Shown here in pieces: positions 59,127 to 64,000 of a stretch of 64,000 nucleotides of DNA. The notes under the pieces are model-generated. The model was not told the origin of the DNA. It saw nothing but the letters and a program-made list of their open reading frames with translations, and did no database searches. Position 1 is the stretch's first letter; every line of letters begins with the position of its first letter. This stretch comes from Microbacterium capsulatum (GTDB lineage: Bacteria; Actinomycetota; Actinomycetes; Actinomycetales; Microbacteriaceae): assembly GCF_030865425.1 (NCBI RefSeq), contig NZ_JAVFCB010000009.1, positions 62,001 through 126,000 of the forward strand, written 5' to 3'. A program made the position numbers and the translations under genes.

Positions 59127-60550
59127 GTCGCCACCAATCCACGCAACAGGGTGAGCACATCGGCGTGCAGCAGCGCCGCCGGCAGGGCGAGCGCCACGGC
59201 GAGGGCCTCCACGACATCGCCGACCCGGGACCAGGCGAGGGAGCCCGCGCCCCGCGAGACCGGGCGGGTCAGCGCGACCGCGACCACGGCGGCGACGAAC
59301 AGGACGGCGGCGAGGGGCAGGACGACGCTCGACGGGAGCGCTCCGCCGAACAGGCCGCGCCCCGCCGGTCCGGTCGCGAACGCGGCGACCGCGACGAGGA
59401 GCACGACGACCGCGGCCGCGCGAGGCGACCAGCGCAGCACTCGCGCGCTCGTGTGCCGCGGGATGAGCAGCAGCGCCAGCACGACGCACGCCGTGAGCGC
59501 GATGCCGCCGGAGACGACGAACGGATCCTCGCCCCACTCCCCGAGCAGGGCGATCGGCGCAAACACGGCCGCCGCGGCCGCGAGCAGCACGGTGCCGGCG
59601 GTGAGCCGGGCCGACGACTCGTCCACCACCCGGCGCACGCTCTCCGGACGCACCTCGGTCACCGGCTCCGGGATCGTGCCGCGCACGGTCCACCGGCTGC
59701 TCATGAAGTGCTCGTAGTCGATGAAGGATCCCTCCGGCAGGTTCACCAGGGCGCTGGGCAGGCCGCGCAGCAGCAGCGGCACGAGGCCGAGGCAGATCGC
59801 CGCCGATGCGGGCGCCCCCCAGTGCACGAGCAGGGCGAAGCCCCAGACGGCACCGAACGCGACGAGCAGGATCGCGATCGTGCCGGCGGCCGCGCGGATC
59901 CGGCGGGCGGTGAGCAGCGCGATGAGCGCGGTCGTGATCGCGGCGGCGAGCAGGCCGGCGGCCGTCGACAGCTGCACCGCGCCGGGCAGGGCCGTCCCAC
60001 CGAGGGACGCCGGGATCAGCAGCGCACCGGCCGCGAATGACAGTGCGGCGGGTGCGAACACGCCGCGCAGCGCGAGCGCACCGGCCGCGCGCTCCGTCCG
60101 GGTCCAGACCACGGCGGTGACGGCGGCTCCGGCCGCGGCGAGCAGGGCGGTGGCGAAGCGGATCCAGGTGTCGAGCAGGGTCGTGCCGGTGACCGCCGCG
60201 AGCAGCAGCACGGCGCAGACGACGAGCAGCAGCCAGCGCGAGCCGTGGTCGACGCGGTCGGGCCCGTGACCGCCACGACGCCGCTGCTCGGGCTCCGCGG
60301 TCCGCGCGGGCAGGTCGACGACCGTGTACAGCCCGCCCTCGACGAGCTCCTCGCCGAGGGTCGCCGCGTCGACCTCGTAGCCGAGCGGATCCAGCACGGC
60401 GAGACGTCCCCCGGGGACGGAGATCTCGCCGAGCCCGCTCGTGCGGAGCACGTCAGCGAGGGTCTCGTCGAAGGGCAGCGCGAGATCCACTCTCGCCCGC
60501 TCGCCCGCCAGCGCGATCCGCCGACGCTCGATCACCCCTCCGGACACCAC
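59123..60550 (-). CDS. eccD: Type VII secretion membrane protein EccD
   Basis: 475-residue protein. Residues 5-90 form the ubiquitin-like cytosolic domain (RRRIALAGERARVDLALPFDETLADVL), followed by eleven TM segments from about 107 to 475. A cytosolic segment around 275-305 (LRGLPSALVNLPEGSFIDYEHF) is conserved-looking. The translation start may be GTG 60550 or 60547, with AGGAG about 12 nt upstream. It makes the central membrane channel assembly with EccC. No EccB or EccE gene is in the window. Confidence 0.9.
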   Translation of the reverse strand: MVSGGVIERRRIALAGERARVDLALPFDETLADVLRTSGLGEISVPGGRLAVLDPLGYEVDAATLGEELVEGGLYTVVDLPARTAEPEQRRRGGHGPDRVDHGSRWLLLVVCAVLLLAAVTGTTLLDTWIRFATALLAAAGAAVTAVVWTRTERAAGALALRGVFAPAALSFAAGALLIPASLGGTALPGAVQLSTAAGLLAAAITTALIALLTARRIRAAAGTIAILLVAFGAVWGFALLVHWGAPASAAICLGLVPLLLRGLPSALVNLPEGSFIDYEHFMSSRWTVRGTIPEPVTEVRPESVRRVVDESSARLTAGTVLLAAAAAVFAPIALLGEWGEDPFVVSGGIALTACVVLALLLIPRHTSARVLRWSPRAAAVVVLLVAVAAFATGPAGRGLFGGALPSSVVLPLAAVLFVAAVVAVALTRPVSRGAGSLAWSRVGDVVEALAVALALPAALLHADVLTLLRGLVAT

Positions 60551-60695
60551 TGCACCACATCTCCTGATCCACTCGCGGCTCGAATGAGCGCGCGAATCAC
60601 CCCCTCCGGACGATACCTCACCGGATCACCCCCGCACGGGAAACCGTCCATGCGGCCACGAGACCCACGTGTGAAGAAGCGAGCCGGGCGAGGGG

Positions 60696-61004
60696 TCACT
60701 GGCCACGGCTCGCACGGCGCGCCTCGAAGTCGCGCCACCACAGGGTCTCGTTCCAGATCCATTCGCAGGCCTGAGCCTCGGTGGCGAAATCCAGGGGCGA
60801 CTCGCCGTCCTCCGACGTCGCCTGGGCCAGACCGCCGCGCTCATCGCCGCGGAAGACGGTGAACGCCCCCTCCCAGCCCCGGACGAGCACGTAGCTCGTC
60901 GGCACGGAGGGCGCACCATCGGCCATGGAGAGCGTGTACGACACCCATTCCGAGGTCGCGCCCGGCAACGACAGAAGACGCTGGCACAGTTCGTCGTAAT
61001 TCAT
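60696..61004 (-). CDS. Small soluble protein, possible second immunity protein
   Basis: 102-residue acidic protein (MNYDELCQRLLSLPGATSEW, GWEGAFTVFRGDERGG, ATEAQACEWIWNETLWWRDFEAR). No TM or signal. It follows the toxin and its GTGA-linked small gene by 112 nt in the same direction. Composition, size and position fit immunity proteins, but no family is recognised. Confidence 0.65.
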   Translation of the reverse strand: MNYDELCQRLLSLPGATSEWVSYTLSMADGAPSVPTSYVLVRGWEGAFTVFRGDERGGLAQATSEDGESPLDFATEAQACEWIWNETLWWRDFEARRASRGQ

Positions 61005-61116
61005 GCCGAGATCATCCTAGATAGCCGTTGCGGATGTACCACTGGATCCCCTTCGGGAGAAGTACTGCACACCCCCGCCGCTCCTCCCGCACCGTGGGGA
61101 ACGGCGGGATCCTGTG

Positions 61117-61380
61117 TCACACCGGCGTCCCGCGGTTCCATCCCGGTTTCTGAATCAGCCGGTCGTCCTGTTCATGCCGGCGGCACTGCTCGGCGAAGCG
61201 CGCCGCTTCCTGGGGGGAGCCGAGAAGGCGGTCGTACTCGATGCGCGAGAGCTCGTAGAACTCCTCGTAATCGACGAGCCCGTTGCTCACGGGGATCGAC
61301 AGATACAGCTGATCGGTGCCGTCCACCCGGCCGAGAGAGTACCGATCCTCGCGCGAGAAGAACTCATCGTGGACTTTCAC
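61117..61380 (-). CDS. Probable immunity protein for the WXG toxin
   Basis: 87-residue protein starting at GTG 61380 (AGGAGG 6 nt upstream), overlapping the toxin stop by GTGA, the usual layout of a toxin-immunity pair. Soluble, acidic, with IPVSNGLVDYEEFYELSRIEYDRLL and a C-terminal helix rich in charged residues. No known family recognised. The longer open frame above the GTG lies inside the toxin gene and is not used. Confidence 0.75.
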   Translation of the reverse strand: MKVHDEFFSREDRYSLGRVDGTDQLYLSIPVSNGLVDYEEFYELSRIEYDRLLGSPQEAARFAEQCRRHEQDDRLIQKPGWNRGTPV

Positions 61381-62690
61381 GGCTTCCCTCCTGACCCCAT
61401 CGGGTTCACATCGTATCCACCGGGCCCCAAATGCCCCACATCGATCACGCCCTCCCGCAGACCGGTCGGCAGTAGACCTCCCGGGATCCATTCGTCGTTC
61501 GCGCCCGCTTCGTTCCCGGACGGCATGCGCAGCCCGTTCCCGGCAGGATCACGGACGTCGACACGGACAACGTCGCCGTCCAGGAAACCGTCGGGGAGCC
61601 CGAGCGCCTTCTCCATGAGGCGCGGATCCGCTCCCGTCGACGTCATGAGGGCGTCCACTTCGCTCTTCGGCATCACGAACGCCGTGCCGTCGCGCTGCCC
61701 GATGCCGTACTTGGTGAAGTTCGCATCCGTCATGAAACGTGTGGCGCCTGAGTCGAACTCGGCCAGATGAGCGTCGATGTAATCCGAAGGCAGATAGGTC
61801 GATGGATCTGGTCGCGATCCTTTCGCGGTCGCGACGATGTCGGCCTTATGCGCGTCGGTGAGAGGGACCTCTGGCGGGCCGCCCTTTCCGAGGACACCAC
61901 CGCGCTCGCCCGGAGCCCCGTGCCGTCCGCCGCCCTTCAAAGCGTTGTCGGCGACGTCGCCGAACTTCTTGAACAGGGCCTTGAGCTTCTCGAGCAGACC
62001 CGCGAGCCGCCGGATCGCGTCGACTAGATCCGGGATCTTCTTCGAGAACTTCCCGACCAGCGACGCCACCCGCGTCGACGCCTGCTCGATCACGAGCGGA
62101 GTGGCGAGGCCGAGGGTGAACACCAGCTCGGCAGCGTAGGAGATCAGCGAACCGACCAGCTGAGCGAGCGCGTCCCGCACCAGGTCGTGCACGACCTGCA
62201 CGATCGTCGACGCCATCTGCATGCCCGCGGCCATGCCGTCCGCCCACGACGCCGCACCGTGCAGGTGGTCGACCACGTCCTTCTGGAACCGCAGATACGC
62301 CTGCACCGCAGCGCCGTCGGCCGCGTCGAGATCCCCGAGCACGGACGCCAGGTCGGCCGCCGAGGCCCGCAGCTGACCGCCCACGTTCGTCCACGTCTGC
62401 GCGAAGCCCGCGACCTGCCCCGAATCACCGGTCAGATCGTTCAGCCAGCCCTTCAACGGTTCGAGGTGCTCCATGAGCCAGCCGAGCCCGGCCGCGATCA
62501 GCGAGCCGAGCGGATCCGACACCGCCGCGACCGTGTCCATCGCCGCGGAGAACGCCGCGAAACCGCCGGCCACCCAGTCGCCGGAACGGATCGCCTGCAC
62601 CAGCGCCTCGCCGTCCTCCAGCAGGAACGCGCCCTGGAACGGCGTGGACGTGTTCACCGGACCCGTGACGAGCGGGTTCGGCGGCGTCAT
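61377..62690 (-). CDS. WXG-like type VII toxin
   Basis: 437-residue protein. Residues 1-90 are a helical leader (FLLEDGEALVQAIRSGDWVAGGF). Residues about 90-180 resemble a WXG100-like helical hairpin (WTNVGGQLRASAADLASVLGDLD, ASWADGMAAGMQMAS), followed by a hydrophobic helical region (LVGSLISYAAELVFTLGLA) to about 240. A Gly-rich linker leads to a C-terminal domain of about 140 residues with PKSEVDALMTS and SGNEAGANDEWIPGG. The latter block looks like a conserved toxin motif, but I cannot name the family. ATGA overlap with the EspC-like gene; GTGA overlap with the immunity gene. Confidence 0.8.
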   Translation of the reverse strand: MTPPNPLVTGPVNTSTPFQGAFLLEDGEALVQAIRSGDWVAGGFAAFSAAMDTVAAVSDPLGSLIAAGLGWLMEHLEPLKGWLNDLTGDSGQVAGFAQTWTNVGGQLRASAADLASVLGDLDAADGAAVQAYLRFQKDVVDHLHGAASWADGMAAGMQMASTIVQVVHDLVRDALAQLVGSLISYAAELVFTLGLATPLVIEQASTRVASLVGKFSKKIPDLVDAIRRLAGLLEKLKALFKKFGDVADNALKGGGRHGAPGERGGVLGKGGPPEVPLTDAHKADIVATAKGSRPDPSTYLPSDYIDAHLAEFDSGATRFMTDANFTKYGIGQRDGTAFVMPKSEVDALMTSTGADPRLMEKALGLPDGFLDGDVVRVDVRDPAGNGLRMPSGNEAGANDEWIPGGLLPTGLREGVIDVGHLGPGGYDVNPMGSGGKP

Positions 62691-63016
62691 CGCCGCACCC
62701 CGTCGACCTCGCCGTGCAACTGCGCGTACCGGGAGGAGAAGTCCTCCTCCATCGCCTCGAAGTCGGCAACCACGCCGAGGAACTCGGTCTCGGCCCGACC
62801 GAGCATCGCGGACACCGACGAGATCGTCCCGACCGCGACCTGCGACACGAGCACTGCGGGCGGCACCAGGAAGGAGCACATCACCCCGAACGCCCCGCCG
62901 GCGAGATCCAGAGACGACGCGGCATCCTGAGCCATGCGCACATCCGACGCGACGCGTCCGACCCGGGCGGCGTGCTGCCGGCCCAGGTCGAAGTCCAGCG
63001 CGATCGAGCCGCTCAT
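62687..63016 (-). CDS. EspC-like type VII secretion-associated protein
   Basis: 109-residue mostly helical protein. No WXG motif. The pattern DFDLGRQHAARVGRVASDVRMAQ and the C-terminal AETEFLGVVADFEAMEEDFSSRY resembles EspC/DUF2580-type ESX proteins that pair with larger substrates. TGATG and ATGA overlaps join it to the YbaB-like gene and the toxin gene, so it probably is the toxin's secretion partner or chaperone. Confidence 0.75.
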   Translation of the reverse strand: MSGSIALDFDLGRQHAARVGRVASDVRMAQDAASSLDLAGGAFGVMCSFLVPPAVLVSQVAVGTISSVSAMLGRAETEFLGVVADFEAMEEDFSSRYAQLHGEVDGVRR

Positions 63017-63417
63017 CAGCGGTACTCGATCCCGTCGGCCTTCGGCGCGCGCTCCTCGATCTCCGAGCGCAGGTGCGCGACCGCCGGGTCGTCCTCGCCG
63101 AACGCCTCCGCGGCGATCCGCGCCGCGCGCTCCCCTGCCGCCTGCTGCGCCTTGTTCGCGGTCTCCACGAGCAGCCGGCCGAGAGCAGCCGGGCCGAGCT
63201 GCAGCGCCGCCTCGGTGAGGCCCACATCGAGCAGGCGCCCGGAGGCGTCCACCACGACCGTCAGCTCGCGCCGCGGCGAGGACAGCCGCTCCCGCACGGC
63301 CTCGATGTCCGCCCGCACACCTGCCGCCGCCGCCGCACGCTGCTGCGCCTGCTCCAGCTCCCGGGCGAGGCGCTCACGCACCTCGCCCGGCGTCGCCCCG
63401 CCGAAGAACCCGCTCAT
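63016..63417 (-). CDS. YbaB/EbfC-family protein (EspL-like)
   Basis: 133-residue protein with a helical N-terminal half (REAL-type segment VRERLARELEQAQQRAAAAAGVRADIEAV) and the YbaB core strand RRELTVVVDASGRLLDVGLTEAALQLGPAALGRLL. YbaB-like proteins near ESX genes (EspL in mycobacteria) act with substrates rather than as nucleoid proteins. ATG at 63417; the 18-bp palindrome is 62 nt upstream, so it may be the first gene of this operon section. Confidence 0.82.
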   Translation of the reverse strand: MSGFFGGATPGEVRERLARELEQAQQRAAAAAGVRADIEAVRERLSSPRRELTVVVDASGRLLDVGLTEAALQLGPAALGRLLVETANKAQQAAGERAARIAAEAFGEDDPAVAHLRSEIEERAPKADGIEYR

Positions 63418-63478
63418 CGCATCCGCTTCCCGTCCACGCTCACCCGATCCACGGTACGGAACCCCGCCCGGAGCGTCG

Positions 63479-63496
63479 ATGGGGAGCACTGCCCAT
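63479..63496. promoter_or_regulatory. 18-bp palindrome upstream of the toxin-EccD-EccC block
   Basis: ATGGGGAGCACTGCCCAT, the same form as ATGGGGAGAACTCCCCAT at 47828-47845 with one mismatched arm base. It lies in the 63418-63541 gap, 62 nt upstream of the YbaB-like gene start. Confidence 0.6.
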
Positions 63497-63541
63497 CGAT
63501 GCGCCCCGGGGAGAAGCCCGCCCCGTGCATGTTTCCCACGG

Positions 63542-64000
63542 TCAGGCGCGTTCGTCGCGGGATCCGGCCCGCGCGCTCTGGGACATCGGGATCGGCGCCT
63601 CGTCGTCCTCCAGGTGCGGCGCCGTCGGGCCGGCCGACGCGCGCCGGCGCTTCTCCTCCTCGGAGCCGCCCTGGCCCTGACCGCCGACCATGCCGCCGCG
63701 GGACCCCATGCCGGTCGCACCGGCCTGGCCCGGCGTGGTGACCACACCGGATCCGCCCGCACCGCCCGAGCCGAGGAGCCCGCCCGGCTGCACGCCGGAC
63801 AGGCTCGCGCCCGCCCCGCCCACACCGGTCAGCTTCCCGCGAGCGGCGAAGGCGAGCGCCGCCGCCGCGCCGCCGCCGAGAGCGCCTCCGCCCAGGCCGC
63901 CCGGCAGCAGACCGCCGCCGTGGCCGTGACCGGATCCCGCCGATCCGCCGTCGCCACCGCTGCCCGGTACATGGCCGCGCAGGTTCGGATCGTCGACCGT
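63542..64000 (-). CDS. C-terminal part of a Gly-rich type VII substrate-like protein
   Basis: The minus-strand frame is open from the window edge to the stop at 63542 (153 codons). It begins TVDDPNLRGHVPGSGGDGG, passes through Gly/Ala-rich stretches (LLPGGLGGGALGGGAAAALAFAARG) and ends in a charged tail (EEEKRRRASAGPTAPHLEDDEAPIPMSQSAR). The Gly-rich body and acidic-basic tail are typical of the C-terminal parts of PPE/WXG-like or EspB-like substrates, whose helical N-terminus would lie beyond 64000. A 124-nt gap with the palindrome separates it from the YbaB-like gene. Confidence 0.7.
   Translation of the reverse strand, partial: TVDDPNLRGHVPGSGGDGGSAGSGHGHGGGLLPGGLGGGALGGGAAAALAFAARGKLTGVGGAGASLSGVQPGGLLGSGGAGGSGVVTTPGQAGATGMGSRGGMVGGQGQGGSEEEKRRRASAGPTAPHLEDDEAPIPMSQSARAGSRDERA

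Noticed and set aside
54235..59154. 1639-residue plus-strand open frame opposite EccC
   Set aside because: Antisense shadow of EccC and the RDD-FHA gene; Ala/Arg/Gly-rich with no recognisable fold.
1..64000. tRNA, rRNA, riboswitch or origin
   Set aside because: No cloverleaf, rRNA-like stretch, conserved riboswitch core or DnaA-box cluster was recognised by eye; a covariance-model search would be decisive.

Overview
The window is a high-GC, densely packed actinobacterial chromosome segment. Codon use, GTG starts, ATGA/GTGA stop-start overlaps and the gene families (LacI/Dpp sugar-peptide operons, DesK/DesR-type two-component pairs, an ESX-like type VII secretion locus without a mycolic-acid context) fit Microbacteriaceae, most likely Microbacterium or a close relative. 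The genus is an inference from style and content; no rRNA or tRNA is present to confirm it.

Left part (1-16.6 kb, nearly all minus strand): two dipeptide/oligopeptide ABC importers. The first (1-3.5 kb) has SBP, two permeases and the beginning of an ATPase gene at the window edge. It has a clear sigma-70-type promoter and shares an operator-like sequence with an adjacent YncE-like beta-propeller gene. A secreted S53 (sedolisin) endopeptidase follows. The second importer (7.2-15.4 kb) is a seven-gene operon whose first two genes encode a C45-type acyltransferase/amidase and a YtcJ-type amidohydrolase. These are followed by permease, permease, ATPase, ATPase and SBP, and the operon is transcribed divergently from a LacI regulator with a palindromic operator between them. 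It looks like a pathway for importing and hydrolysing an N-acylated or amide compound.

Middle part (16.6-30.8 kb): mixed housekeeping and regulation. It holds a SHOCT membrane protein, two NarL/DesR two-component systems (the second in an operon with a DrrAB-type ABC exporter), RidA, a polysaccharide deacetylase, a GT2-GtrA glycosyltransferase, a glutaredoxin-like protein, an aldehyde dehydrogenase, an NAD(P)-binding SDR-like protein divergent from an ECF sigma factor with a SnoaL-like tail, and a resolvase-like protein. The sigma/SDR intergenic region carries two opposed promoters of the same form (TGTCACA-like, 16 nt, CGTC).

Right part (30.8-64 kb, all minus strand): an ESX-like type VII secretion locus in two blocks. 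Block 2 (53.8-64 kb, upstream in transcription) encodes a Gly-rich substrate-like protein, a YbaB-like protein, an EspC-like protein, a WXG-toxin with its likely immunity gene overlapping by GTGA, EccD, an FHA-RDD protein and a three-ATPase EccC. Block 1 (30.9-47.7 kb) encodes a 2035-residue Ig/FN3 surface protein, MoxR ATPase, DUF58, a transglutaminase-fold protein whose catalytic Cys is Asp, RDD-FHA, PP2C phosphatase, FHA, a Ser/Thr kinase and an FHA-winged-helix protein. This is a phospho-signalling and envelope-assembly operon. An 18-bp palindrome of the same architecture lies upstream of both blocks. EccB, EccE and mycosin were not found here; they may lie beyond 64 kb or be absent.

Between the blocks (47.9-53.7 kb) is a visibly AT-richer, rearranged island of small membrane proteins. 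It contains three paralogous PH-like membrane proteins, a truncated second copy of another gene, a duplicated fragment of a third and a ~150-bp direct repeat. It looks like a variable cassette array, possibly immunity-type genes, inserted in the secretion locus. A palindromic repeat (core CCTGAGCCTGTCGAAGG) is scattered in block 1. Several copies lie in frame inside two FHA genes, where they encode PEPVEG linker peptides.
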